NCBI GenBank assembly: GCA_963737835.1
Contig: CAVTUH010000001.1
Coordinates: forward strand, 2,046,001 to 2,110,000
DNA: 64,000 bases
Reading direction: 5' to 3'
From: Palsa-1248 sp963737835
Lineage (GTDB): Bacteria > Gemmatimonadota > Gemmatimonadetes > Gemmatimonadales > Gemmatimonadaceae
Shown here: positions 8,040 to 16,109 of the stretch, piece after piece
Layout: each line of letters begins with the position of its first letter
How positions within the stretch are numbered: the first letter of the stretch is position 1
Made by a program: the position numbers and the translations under genes
The notes under the pieces: generated by a model
Databases searched by the model: none
What the model was told of the DNA's origin: nothing
The model's input: only the letters and a program-made list of their open reading frames with translations

Positions 8040-8960
8040 ATGCACGTCGCCGTGACAGGCACTGCCGGCCTGATCGGGTCGGCACTGGTCCCGGCACTTC
8101 GTGCGGGGGGTCACCACGTGACGCCTCTCGTACGGGGAGACGCACGCGGCGCTCCTGGCGCCATTCGCTGGGATCCCGGACGGGGTCTACTCGATCCAAG
8201 AGCGCTCGATGGGATCGAAGGCGTCGTGCATCTGGGAGGCGTCCCGGTGGACACGCGTTGGACAGCGGAGTACAAGCGTGCGATCAGGAGCAGCCGCGTT
8301 GATAGCACGGCACTGCTGGCCCGAACGCTCGTCCAGGTTCGCCCCTTGCCGCAGGTCTTCCTCGTGGCGTCCGCCGTGGGCATCTACGGCGACAGGGGCG
8401 ACGAAGTCCTCGATGAGCGCAGCCCCTTGGGCTCCGGCTTTCTGGCCGAGGTGGGCCGTGCCTGGGAGGCGGCAGCCGAACCTGCTCAGAACGCCGGGAT
8501 TCGGACCGTGCACTCCCGATTTGGTATCGTGCTGTCACGGGCGGGCGGCGCGCTCGCGAAGATGCTGCCCCCGTTTGAGCTCGGAGCTGGTGGGAAGATC
8601 GGGCCCGGAACGCAGTGGATGAGTTGGATCGCCCGAGAGGACGCGATCCGCGTCATTCGCTACGGTTTGGAGAACGGCGCGGTATCAGGCCCCATCAACG
8701 CCACATCACCATCGCCGGTAATGAACGGCGAATTCGCCAAGACGCTCGGTCACGTGCTGCGACGTCCAACCGTCGCGACGATCCCGGCTTTCGCCCTGCG
8801 ATTGGCGTTCGGCGAGCTCGCGGACGCCGCGCTCCTCGCCAGCCAACGCGTCCTTCCCCGGGCCCTTTCGGCGTTGCAGTTCGCCTTTCAATACCCCGAG
8901 TTGGAACGTGCATTGCGACGTGCCCTGAGCAAGGGTGAGGGTGGCGACACGCAGCGGTAG
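8040..8960 (+). CDS. TIGR01777-family NAD(P)-dependent epimerase/dehydratase-like protein
   Basis: 306-residue extended short-chain dehydrogenase-like protein (SDR39U1/YfcH group), substrate unknown. The nucleotide-binding loop is GTAGLIG (residues 7-13). The family signatures VHLGGVPV, RSSRVDSTALLARTL, SAVGIYGDRGDEVLDE and the WMSWIAREDAIRVIRYGLEN block are all present. The C-terminal PAFALRLAFGELADAALLAS region is the usual DUF1731 end. Starts at ATG 8040, 12 bp after sufE, so it is likely cotranscribed with it. No membrane or export signal. Function remains general. Confidence 0.9.
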   Translation: MHVAVTGTAGLIGSALVPALRAGGHHVTPLVRGDARGAPGAIRWDPGRGLLDPRALDGIEGVVHLGGVPVDTRWTAEYKRAIRSSRVDSTALLARTLVQVRPLPQVFLVASAVGIYGDRGDEVLDERSPLGSGFLAEVGRAWEAAAEPAQNAGIRTVHSRFGIVLSRAGGALAKMLPPFELGAGGKIGPGTQWMSWIAREDAIRVIRYGLENGAVSGPINATSPSPVMNGEFAKTLGHVLRRPTVATIPAFALRLAFGELADAALLASQRVLPRALSALQFAFQYPELERALRRALSKGEGGDTQR

Positions 8961-9017
8961 CGTCTGGTCCCCCCGAGCCACTCACCCTCGAGCCTCACGA
9001 TTGATACCTTCCCCTTC

Positions 9018-9527
9018 ATGAGTCTTGTCCCATTTGAAACGCTTCCCGCGTCCGCGCGGGTATGGATCTTCGCTTGTAGCCGGCCGCTTGCCGGTCAGGA
9101 TGCCGAGCGGCTGCTGGGCGAAGTCGATCAGTATCTCGAGCATTGGCAAGCACATGGACACCCGCTGACGTGCGGCCGGGCGTGGCGCGACGATCGATTC
9201 CTCGCCATTGGTGTCGATCAAACCGACGCGTACGCCTCTGGTTGCTCGATTGACGGGCTGTTTCGCACCCTGCAGGGGTTGCAGTCGACGCTCGGCACGA
9301 CGATCGTCAGCGCCGGGCAGGTCCACTACCGGGACGGTTCCGGTCAAATTCACACCGTCACCCGCGACGAGTTCACCGCGCTCAGCGCGTCCGGCGCGAT
9401 CACCACGGCCACGCCCGTCTTTGACGCAACGATCGCAACGGCTGGGGACTGGCGCGCTCGCTTCGAGACCGTGGTGGGACGCGCCTGGCATAGGGCGCTG
9501 CTGGCTCCGGCAGTGGCTAAGGGGTAA
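9018..9527 (+). CDS. Conserved hypothetical protein (~170 aa, CSIDG motif)
   Basis: 169-residue soluble protein. The sequence resembles short conserved proteins, often loosely labelled 'ABC transporter ATPase' in Bacteroidetes although no Walker motif exists here. Visible features are VWIFACSRPL, the two-Asp stretch RAWRDDRFLAIGVDQT, and YASGCSIDGLFRTLQGL (~residues 76-92), where the CSID motif looks conserved or catalytic. A trailing helix ends WHRALLAPAVAKG. I do not recognise a function. It follows the epimerase gene by 57 bp on the same strand and converges with the DsbA-like gene. Confidence 0.65.
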   Translation: MSLVPFETLPASARVWIFACSRPLAGQDAERLLGEVDQYLEHWQAHGHPLTCGRAWRDDRFLAIGVDQTDAYASGCSIDGLFRTLQGLQSTLGTTIVSAGQVHYRDGSGQIHTVTRDEFTALSASGAITTATPVFDATIATAGDWRARFETVVGRAWHRALLAPAVAKG

Positions 9528-9538
9528 GCGCCGGGTCC

Positions 9539-10078
9539 TTACCCCTCGGATCGTGCCACCAACTCCCCCTCGATAGCCTCGCTCATTGAGGGCAGGTCGT
9601 AGTCCCCCTCGTATTTCGCACCGTTGATGAAGAAGCTCGGCGTGCCATTCACGCCGCTTCGGATTCCGCCCAGGAAATCCTGACGGATCCGCGCGGCGTA
9701 CTGACGAGTGAGCCATGCGTCGGTGATCACGTCAGCCGACACACCGACCGCTTCGGCGTACGCGACAAGGTCAGCGTCATCGAGCGCATCGTGATGCTCA
9801 TAAGTGGTGTCGTGCATCGGCCAGAAGCGCCCTTGGCTGCCGGCGCCTTCAGCCGCTTCGGCCGCGTGCTCCGCATGGGGATGGGCCTGGGTCAACGGGA
9901 AGTGCCGGTAAACGACGCACAACCGATCGCGAAAGTGCCGCTCGAGCGCCTTCACCACGCCGTACGCCTTCGCGCAATGCGGACACTCGAAATCGCCGTA
10001 TTCAACAAGGACGACGGGCGCGGACGGATCGCCGCGCACGTGGTCCTGGTCCGACACTGCCGAGCGTAGCGGACTCAC
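9539..10078 (-). CDS. DsbA family thioredoxin-fold oxidoreductase (Thioredoxin_4)
   Basis: 179-residue thiol-disulfide oxidoreductase. Active site is FECPHC (Cys32/Cys35) in VLVEYGDFECPHCAKAY, with the cis-Pro loop GTPSFFING at ~145. The inserted helical domain (residues ~70-135) is of DsbA/BdbD type. No signal peptide is visible, so like many members fused or linked to NhaA it may be cytoplasmic, or the start is truncated. The ATG overlaps the upstream peroxiredoxin stop by 4 bp, implying a two-gene thiol/peroxide operon. Confidence 0.9.
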   Translation of the reverse strand: MSPLRSAVSDQDHVRGDPSAPVVLVEYGDFECPHCAKAYGVVKALERHFRDRLCVVYRHFPLTQAHPHAEHAAEAAEGAGSQGRFWPMHDTTYEHHDALDDADLVAYAEAVGVSADVITDAWLTRQYAARIRQDFLGGIRSGVNGTPSFFINGAKYEGDYDLPSMSEAIEGELVARSEG

Positions 10079-10665
10079 CGAGCCCGCTCCTCCAGCGGCG
10101 CCGCCGCGGGTTGGGCCGGACGCGGCCGGGTCGTCGCGGCCGCATCGCTGCCCGCCGGAGCGGCCTCACCGCCTGACAGCGATTCCAGCGCGTCGAGAAT
10201 GCCATCGGCGCCCGGGTTGACGCCCATTGGCGACACGTAGCTCCACTGGATCGTGCCCGCCGCGTCGATCACGAACAGGGCGCGGTTGCTGAGGCCGCTT
10301 TTCTCGCTGTATACGCCGTACAACCGCGCGACTCGTCCTTTCGGCTCGAAATCCGCGAGCAGCGGGAACTGGAAGTGTCGCTGCTGAGCGAAGGCGGCGT
10401 GGGACCACGCGCCGTCGACGGAGATCCCGACGAGCTCCGCCCCGAATCGCTGGAACTCGCCAAGCACCTCGTTGTACAGCGTCAGTTGGTCGCCGCATAC
10501 CGGACTCCAATCGGCGGGGTAGAACGCGAGGATCACCGGACGTCCGCGGAAATCCGACAACGACACGGTCTGATCGGGTGTGCTGCGCAAGGTGAACTCT
10601 GGAGCTCGCGTTCCTGCCGTCAGCGGAGTCGGCCGCTCCGTATCTATTGTTTTCTCGTTCGGCAT
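10075..10665 (-). CDS. Peroxiredoxin (AhpC/TSA family)
   Basis: Cytoplasmic peroxidase-like protein that would reduce hydrogen or organic peroxides. The thioredoxin fold opens AGTRAPEFTLRSTPDQTVSL, and the peroxidatic loop is FYPADWSPVCGDQL, matching the family P-x3-T/S-x2-C pattern with Ser in place of Thr. Start chosen at ATG 10665 (MPNEKTID), which has GGAG 11 bp upstream; an earlier ATG at 10710 lacks this. A resolving cysteine is not evident, suggesting a 1-Cys mechanism with help from an external thiol, possibly the DsbA-like partner just downstream. The C-terminal ~30 residues are Ala/Pro-rich and probably disordered. Confidence 0.88.
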   Translation of the reverse strand: MPNEKTIDTERPTPLTAGTRAPEFTLRSTPDQTVSLSDFRGRPVILAFYPADWSPVCGDQLTLYNEVLGEFQRFGAELVGISVDGAWSHAAFAQQRHFQFPLLADFEPKGRVARLYGVYSEKSGLSNRALFVIDAAGTIQWSYVSPMGVNPGADGILDALESLSGGEAAPAGSDAAATTRPRPAQPAAAPLEERAR

Positions 10666-10751
10666 TCGTGTCTTCTCCAGGCGTGGTGCCGCCGTGGCGG
10701 CGCGTATCAACCCTGTGATTCCTTGCTTCGCCGCGATCGAGCGGCCCCGCG

Positions 10752-11192
10752 TTACCCCCTCAGACGCCGGCGGTTAGCGATCGTCTGGTCGAGGGAAAGT
10801 GGGCCTCCACCGACCGAAGCCATGTAGAACAGGAGAAAGCAGTATACCAGCGCAAGCTCGCCGCGGTTGACCAATGGCCACGGACCGCGAGGTACATGAA
10901 CGCGGGCGTACGCGATCACCATCTCGACGCCGATGACGAACGCGGTGATCTGGGTGAGCAGACCCACCAGCAGCAGCATACCGCCGCCGAATTCGATGAT
11001 GCCGGAGAACCAGAGCAACGAGCCGGTGACGGCGGCCTTGCCACTGCCCATTGAGCCGCCGAGCACGTTGAAGAGCTTGGAGGCTCCGTGACAGATGAAC
11101 AAGAAGCCGACAACGATGCGAAGAACCGAGAGCAAAGCACCTTGTATGGCCGCGATGCGGCCCGCGGCCGGCGTCTGGGGGTCAGGGATCAC
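10752..11192 (-). CDS. DoxX family membrane protein
   Basis: 146-residue integral membrane protein. Four hydrophobic segments fit DoxX: VLRIVVGFLFICHGASKLF, LLWFSGIIEFGGGMLLLVG, LTQITAFVIGVEMVIAYA and ELALVYCFLLFYMASVG, with the family GHGASKL-like and G-P-W-P-L motifs. Start taken as GTG 11192 with AGGA 6 bp upstream. The frame remains open further upstream but is only antisense to the ABC ATPase. The first residues (IPDPQTPAAG) are encoded by a GGGGTCAGGGATC repeat arm. Role unknown; DoxX proteins are linked to thiosulfate or redox metabolism, which fits the thiol genes next to it. Confidence 0.85.
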   Translation of the reverse strand: MIPDPQTPAAGRIAAIQGALLSVLRIVVGFLFICHGASKLFNVLGGSMGSGKAAVTGSLLWFSGIIEFGGGMLLLVGLLTQITAFVIGVEMVIAYARVHVPRGPWPLVNRGELALVYCFLLFYMASVGGGPLSLDQTIANRRRLRG

Positions 11193-11220
11193 TCTGCATC
11201 CTAATAGATAGCCAGATCCT

Positions 11221-11360
11221 GTGGTGGCACGTCTCGGACCCGAACCACGCCGGGTAGGGGCGACGCAATGCGTCGCCCGCCGTGGTGGCACGTCTCGGAC
11301 CCGAACCACGCCGGGTAGGGGCGACGCAATGCGTTGCCCGCCGTGGTGGCGCGTCTCGGC
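11221..11360. repeat. 61-bp tandem repeat (about 2.3 copies) carrying the GCGACGC palindrome
   Basis: Two near-identical 61-bp units start at 11221 and 11282, and a third partial unit begins at 11343 and decays after ~20 bp. Each begins GTGGTGGCACGTCTCGGACC and ends in the palindrome GGCGACGCAATGCGTCGCC (11259-11277; second copy 11320-11338 has one C to T change). The array occupies the spacer between divergent DoxX and ABC ATPase genes. The rest of the 294-bp gap (11361-11486) shows no gene. The units contain no coding sense. Confidence 0.85.
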
Positions 11361-11486
11361 CGATACGAAGACCCCCGGCCGAGCGTCCAACGAGAGCACA
11401 TCCAGCGACGGTGCACAGGGCGAGGCATGCGTCGCCTTGGCCACCGTGTCGACGAACAAACAGGGCCACCTGTCTAGATTTCCGGC

Positions 11487-12218
11487 GTGATCGAGGTTTC
11501 GGGACTGACCAAGCTGTTTGGCGACGTCGTCGCGGTCGACGATCTGTCCTTTACCGTCGCCCCCGGCGACGTCATGGGGCTCATCGGGCCCAATGGCGCC
11601 GGCAAGACGACCACCCTGCGCAGTCTCTGTGGCATCGCCATTCCGACGCGCGGGACAATACGGGTCGCGGGTGCGAACCTCGCGATCGATCCGCGACGCG
11701 CCAAGGCCGCCCTGGCCTTCATCCCCGACGAGCCACAGCTGTTCGAGTACCTGAGCGTGGACGAACACCTGCGATTCATCGCTCGTCTGTACAACGTGGC
11801 TGATGCGGCCGATCGCGTGGGTCCGCTGCTGGCCGAGCTCGAGCTACTCGACAAGCGGCATGCGCTTCCGGCGGAATTGTCGCGCGGGATGCGGCAGAAG
11901 CTGGCGATCGCATGCGGATTACTCCACTCACCGTCGGTGCTCATTCTGGACGAGCCGCTGACTGGGCTGGATCCCGCAGGCATTCGCAAGATGAAAGCGA
12001 CCATCGCGCACCGGGCACGGACCGGCGCGGCCGTCGTGCTCAGCTCCCATCTGCTGCATCTCGTCGAAGAGCTCTGCACACACATCCTGGTGCTCCAGCG
12101 GGGACGCCGCGTCGCGTACGGCACCATGGCCAGCGTCATGGCCGAACGCCCTGAGCTCGCCGGGCGCGGGTTGGAGGACGTCTTCCTGGCTCTGACGGGA
12201 GACGCGCCGGCCGCGTGA
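11487..12218 (+). CDS. ABC transporter ATP-binding protein
   Basis: 243-residue ATPase of a two-gene ABC exporter. Walker A GPNGAGKTTT (~residue 35), Q-loop PDEPQLFEY, signature LSRGMRQKLA (~131, the common LS-x-G-MRQK variant), Walker B VLILDEPLTGLD (~150) and switch His in SSHLLHLVEE are complete. Start is GTG 11487. The stop overlaps the permease start as GTGA, so the two subunits are translationally coupled. It energises the downstream membrane protein; the substrate is unknown. Confidence 0.93.
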   Translation: MIEVSGLTKLFGDVVAVDDLSFTVAPGDVMGLIGPNGAGKTTTLRSLCGIAIPTRGTIRVAGANLAIDPRRAKAALAFIPDEPQLFEYLSVDEHLRFIARLYNVADAADRVGPLLAELELLDKRHALPAELSRGMRQKLAIACGLLHSPSVLILDEPLTGLDPAGIRKMKATIAHRARTGAAVVLSSHLLHLVEELCTHILVLQRGRRVAYGTMASVMAERPELAGRGLEDVFLALTGDAPAA

Positions 12219-14086
12219 GCGGTACCTTTTCAGCGTTCGCATATCTTAGCGCGCGGACCCTGCGCAACCGGGCCGCGTCGCAGCTGCGGCGCCTCAGGTC
12301 TCCACGGTATGTCCTGGCCGTTGCGGTTGGATGCGCGTATCTGCTGCTCCTGCTGCATCGTCCTGGCGGTTCAGCGGATGTGCCCAGCCCACTGGGCCCC
12401 CATCATTCGGGCGACCCAGTGGGGGGCGGCATTCAGCTGCTGAGCACCTGTGCGATCGCGCTGATCACGGCCAAGTGGTGGTTGCTTGGCAGCACCAACA
12501 CGGCACTGGCATTCGCGCCGGCCGAGGTCCAGTTGCTCTTCCCCGCGCCGATCCGGCGGCGCACGCTCGTGCTGTACAAGATTGCGCGCTCGCAGGTCGG
12601 ACTGCTCATCAGCGCAGTGCTGATCACGGTGCTCGCTCGCCGGGCTGGATCACAACTCACGCCCGTGCTGCGCGTCGTTTCGCTCTGGGTGCTCTTTTGC
12701 ACGATGTCGCTGCAACAGATGGCTGCGGCTCTGGTGCGTGCCGGCGCCGCGGAGCGAGGGCGCGGCCTCCGGCGGAATGCCATCCCGGTCCTCGTCGTCG
12801 CCGCCGGCACCTTGGTGCTGCTGTTTACGGCGGTGCGTGCATGGCCAGGCGTCCGTGCGATCGACGAGGTGCCCCGCGCGCTCACGCAGGTCTGGATGGC
12901 ATTCAGCAGTCCCCTTCCGCATGCCGTGCTCGCGCCGTTCCGAGTCGCCGTCGCGCCGTCGTACGCCGAAACGTCGGCGGCGTGGCTCGTGGCGATCGGG
13001 CCTGCGATCGCCTTACTCATCGTGCACATCCTGTGGGTGGTGCGCGCGGATGCCGTGTTCGAGGATGCAGCGGTCGAGGCGTCCGCGCGCCGTGCCGAGC
13101 AGCTCGCGGCAAATCGAGCTCGCAGGGCCGGCGTCGCTCTCCCCACACCGCGCATGGTCGACAAGATCAGCGGATCGATGGCAGCGGTGCGCTTCGACCG
13201 GGCACCGGCGATCGTCACCCGCCCCCGGCGAGCTCCGTTCCCGCTCGCGCCGATCGGCGACCCCGCGGTCGCGCTTCTGTGGAAGAACACGGTCGCGCTC
13301 ATTCGCGGCGTGCGATTGCGCACCGGCCTGTGGGTATCGTTCTCCTTGGCGGCCTTCGTGATGGCGACCCGCGAGCTCGGCCTGCTTCCGGGCAGTCCAA
13401 CCTCGGGTGGCGCGGTCCTTCTTGGAACTCTGGCGTTCGTCGCCGCGATGTTTCTGATCGTCCTGGGCCCGCTCGCCGTGCGAAACGACCTGCGGCAGGA
13501 TCTCCTCTACATCGACATGCTACGGACCTATCCGCTGCGTGGGCCGGTCCTCGTGTTTGCCGAGATCGCATCGTCGACACTCGCGCTGACGCTGGTCCAA
13601 TGGGCGCTGCTCGCGGCGAGCTACGTCTTCCTGGCAAGCACGCCAATCGATGAGGGCGGCGGTCCGCTATCGCTCTTCCCGATGTCCTTCCCCAGCACCC
13701 TCGCGATGTTTGCGGTCGCGATTGCCGTCCTGCCGCTGATCAACGGCGCCAGCTTTCTGATCCAGAATGCTGCGGCGCTGCTGTTCCCCGAGTGGGCCCG
13801 CATTGGCGCGAGCAGCATGGGCGGACTGGAGGTCATCGGCCAGCGTCTCCTCGGCTTCAGCGCGAGCCTGATCGCGCTGACCGCCGTGCTCGCTCTGCCG
13901 GCGGTCACGGTCGCGGGGATATTGGCCGGATTGTCGAGCGACGGGATGCCGTCTCGCGCCACGCTCCTGGCCGCGATTTTCTCCGGCCTGGCCGTCGGCG
14001 CAACGGAGATCTATGTCGCGGTGCATTGGCTTGGCGCCCGCTTCGAGCGGACCGACGCCTCCTACATCCAACCCACTAGTCGGTAA
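12215..14086 (+). CDS. Putative ABC exporter permease
   Basis: 623-residue polytopic membrane protein of the 'putative ABC exporter' type, paired with the preceding ATPase. GTG start at 12215 overlaps the ATPase stop by 4 bp. Hydrophobic segments include YVLAVAVGCAYLLLL, LLISAVLITVLAR, IPVLVVAAGTLVLLFTAV, AIGPAIALLIVHILWVV, GGAVLLGTLAFVAAMFLIVL, LALTLVQWALLAASYVF, FAVAIAVLPLINGASFL and several at the C-terminus. A basic, Ala/Arg-rich cytoplasmic stretch lies around residues 285-340. No substrate can be named. The gene ends at the edge of a hairpin repeat cluster. Confidence 0.82.
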   Translation: MSGTFSAFAYLSARTLRNRAASQLRRLRSPRYVLAVAVGCAYLLLLLHRPGGSADVPSPLGPHHSGDPVGGGIQLLSTCAIALITAKWWLLGSTNTALAFAPAEVQLLFPAPIRRRTLVLYKIARSQVGLLISAVLITVLARRAGSQLTPVLRVVSLWVLFCTMSLQQMAAALVRAGAAERGRGLRRNAIPVLVVAAGTLVLLFTAVRAWPGVRAIDEVPRALTQVWMAFSSPLPHAVLAPFRVAVAPSYAETSAAWLVAIGPAIALLIVHILWVVRADAVFEDAAVEASARRAEQLAANRARRAGVALPTPRMVDKISGSMAAVRFDRAPAIVTRPRRAPFPLAPIGDPAVALLWKNTVALIRGVRLRTGLWVSFSLAAFVMATRELGLLPGSPTSGGAVLLGTLAFVAAMFLIVLGPLAVRNDLRQDLLYIDMLRTYPLRGPVLVFAEIASSTLALTLVQWALLAASYVFLASTPIDEGGGPLSLFPMSFPSTLAMFAVAIAVLPLINGASFLIQNAAALLFPEWARIGASSMGGLEVIGQRLLGFSASLIALTAVLALPAVTVAGILAGLSSDGMPSRATLLAAIFSGLAVGATEIYVAVHWLGARFERTDASYIQPTSR

Positions 14087-14118
14087 AGGGACTCGAACCC
14101 CCACCGCCCCCACAATCC

Positions 14119-14218
14119 TTGCGAACCGGCGGGTAGGGGCGACGCAATGCGTCGCCCTGCATCACCGCCCGCATTGTGGGGGGCGACGCAATGCGTCGCC
14201 CTGCATCACCGCCCGCAT
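14119..14218. repeat. Duplicated GCGACGC palindrome, two 44-bp units
   Basis: Two copies of a unit containing the near-perfect hairpin GGCGACGCAATGCGTCGCC (14138-14156 and 14182-14200), each followed by CTGCATCACCGCCCGCAT, repeat with a 44-bp period. The stretch 14119-14153 is identical to 28314-28348. A C-rich arm just upstream (CCCCCACCGCCCCC at ~14098) can pair imperfectly with the GGCGGGTAGGGGC left flank. The cluster separates the ends of the ABC permease and anti-sigma genes, which converge, and could terminate both. Confidence 0.8.
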
Positions 14219-14227
14219 GGTGCCTGA

Positions 14228-15559
14228 TTACGGTTGATCGCCGCCGCACGCCACCCGCGTCTGCGTGACAGCGCGTGGCCCCTGAAGCTTCACGAGCGCG
14301 GAATCGCGTCCGATCGGCTGCCAACTGCCGGCGGGTACGAAGGCCGTATCGGGAACGAGTCGAACGACAAAGCCCGGTTGATCGAGACTCTGGCTCGGTG
14401 TCGGCGTCAACCGTGCTTCGGTCGAATCGGCGAGTCCCACTCCCTCCGCGCCCGTCGCCACGCGCACGACCCGATCCTGGCATCGCGAGCCCGCGAGCGC
14501 GAGCCGAAGACCACCACCAGACTCGCCGCCGTTCTCTGGTGCGGCCGCCACTTTCGCCGCAGTCGCCGCGTTCTGAGAACCGATGGTGGTCGCCGCGCCA
14601 GTTACCACCTGCGACTCGAGTCGGAGCACGTCCTTCTTGAGTGGAATCGTGTAGTCGGTCGTTCCGGGAGTGAGCGGCACGTTCTCGGCCATGTAGCCGA
14701 TCCGGCGCACCATGAGAGACTTGGCGTCGGCCGGCACTGCGATGTTGAACGTGCCACTGTCGGTCGTGCTTTGGCCAATGATGGTGCCGGGAATCGCCAC
14801 CTGTGCAGCTGGCACTGGAGCGCGCTGTTCCGCGTCCACCACTCGACCCGTGACGCGGCGAGCTGCGACGGCGCGCGCCGCGAGCGGGGCCTGCGCCTGC
14901 AACGAGTTCTCGATCGTGGGCGCGGTCGCGACCGCAGGCGCTCCACTCGTGTCGGCAGCCGCGGCAGGGGCCGATGCAGCGAGATCGCGCTCGCGATCCG
15001 CACGTAGCGTTCCGCCGACGACGGCTGGTGCAGGCGCGGCCGACGCCTTTGGCGCCGGCTTGTTGGCCGGAGGCAGAAACGGCACAGCCTGATGCGTTGC
15101 GCTCGACTTCTTCTCCGCGTCGAGGGCACGTTCCGACGGTTCGGGCGGCCGAGTCGCGATACTGGCGCTGGGCGCCGATTGGCCCGCGGGTCCCGCCACT
15201 CGATCCAGTGCGCGCTCGTCATGTGCCGCACTCAACGGACTATGCGACCCTCGGAGGAACACTGCAGTACCCAGCGCCATCACCACGATCGCGGCCGCGA
15301 CGCGCAGCTGCCACTGGTGCGACCAGCGGCGCGCCTGCGGGATGACCCGGGTCGGTACTCCATCGAGCGAGTTGAGGATGCGCGTTGCTGCCGCGATGTG
15401 CCCGCGGGCGTCCGCAACTACCGCCGAGCACGCGCCACACGCCGCGACATGCCGCTCGACGCGCGCAGCCTCATCGGCCGACAGCTGTCCGTCGAGCCAG
15501 GCGTGTACCGTGCCCTCGTCGATGTGGCGCACATCCGCCTCGTTCGAGCGTCCGTTCAC
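14228..15559 (-). CDS. Membrane anti-sigma factor with carboxypeptidase regulatory-like domain
   Basis: 443-residue predicted transmembrane regulator of the ECF sigma factor encoded just upstream. The N-terminal zinc-finger anti-sigma domain has the H-x3-C-x2-C motif HVAACGACSAVV (~residue 37); one transmembrane helix follows (VAAAIVVMALGTAVFL, ~90-106); then a Pro/Ala-rich spacer, and a carboxypeptidase regulatory-like beta-sandwich (VTGRVVDAEQRAPVPAAQV to YTIPL, ~230-305). It ends with KKDVLRLESQVVTGAATT, a VTG box like that opening TonB-receptor plugs, but no barrel follows. Start taken as GTG 15559, with AAGGA 7 bp upstream and 10 bp after the sigma stop; ATG 15583 or 15589 would overlap the sigma gene. 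The same box occurs in the VIT/vWA protein of this operon. Confidence 0.82.
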   Translation of the reverse strand: MNGRSNEADVRHIDEGTVHAWLDGQLSADEAARVERHVAACGACSAVVADARGHIAAATRILNSLDGVPTRVIPQARRWSHQWQLRVAAAIVVMALGTAVFLRGSHSPLSAAHDERALDRVAGPAGQSAPSASIATRPPEPSERALDAEKKSSATHQAVPFLPPANKPAPKASAAPAPAVVGGTLRADRERDLAASAPAAAADTSGAPAVATAPTIENSLQAQAPLAARAVAARRVTGRVVDAEQRAPVPAAQVAIPGTIIGQSTTDSGTFNIAVPADAKSLMVRRIGYMAENVPLTPGTTDYTIPLKKDVLRLESQVVTGAATTIGSQNAATAAKVAAAPENGGESGGGLRLALAGSRCQDRVVRVATGAEGVGLADSTEARLTPTPSQSLDQPGFVVRLVPDTAFVPAGSWQPIGRDSALVKLQGPRAVTQTRVACGGDQP

Positions 15560-15569
15560 GGAATTTCCT

Positions 15570-16100
15570 TCATGCTCCAGCATAACCACCTCGACGCGCG
15601 TGGCGCGCGTCTGCCTCCCGCTGCATCGCGTCGTACGTGTCCGCCAGGCGACGTCGCGCGCGTGCGAGCGTCGTACCGACCGAACCCACGGACAGACCGA
15701 GCGCTTCGGCGATCTCGTGATAGTCCAACCCTTCCTCGCGCATCAAGAGCGCCAACCGATCGCGCTCCGCCAGTGAATCGACGGCCCGCCGAGCGAGCGC
15801 CGCTTCCTGCGCCCGCTCCAGCGTCGTGACCTCGGGCTCGCTCACCGACTCTCGTTCCTGTTCCGCCAGCAGGGCCAGGTGCCGTCGACGACGAGCGTCT
15901 TTGCGTGCTTCGTCCCGCACGAGGTTCGTTGCGACTGCGAACAGCCAGGCGCGCTCGTTCACGATCGTTTCTTGCCGGAGGGCGCGCAGGAACGTCTCCT
16001 GCGCGACCTCCTCCGCCCAGTCGCCGTCGCCTAGCCGGCGCGTCAGGTAACGCACGAGCGGTGCGTGATACGTGTGAAACAATCGCTCGACGTCACCCAT
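15570..16100 (-). CDS. ECF-type RNA polymerase sigma factor
   Basis: 176-residue sigma-70 family factor of the extracytoplasmic-function type. Region 2 (LFHTYHAPLVRYLTRRLGDG then WAEEVAQETFLRAL) and region 4 (DYHEIAEALGLSVGSVGTTL then ARARRRL) are clear; region 3 is absent as expected. It starts 9 bp after the stop of the VIT/vWA gene and ends 10 bp before the anti-sigma start, so all three form one operon. Membrane anti-sigma control is implied by the downstream gene; the inducing signal is unknown. Confidence 0.92.
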   Translation of the reverse strand: MGDVERLFHTYHAPLVRYLTRRLGDGDWAEEVAQETFLRALRQETIVNERAWLFAVATNLVRDEARKDARRRRHLALLAEQERESVSEPEVTTLERAQEAALARRAVDSLAERDRLALLMREEGLDYHEIAEALGLSVGSVGTTLARARRRLADTYDAMQREADARHARRGGYAGA

Positions 16101-16109
16101 GCGGCCGGC

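Noticed and set aside
11221..11360. CRISPR-like array
   Set aside because: The 61-bp units are directly abutted copies with no unique spacers, and no cas gene is near.
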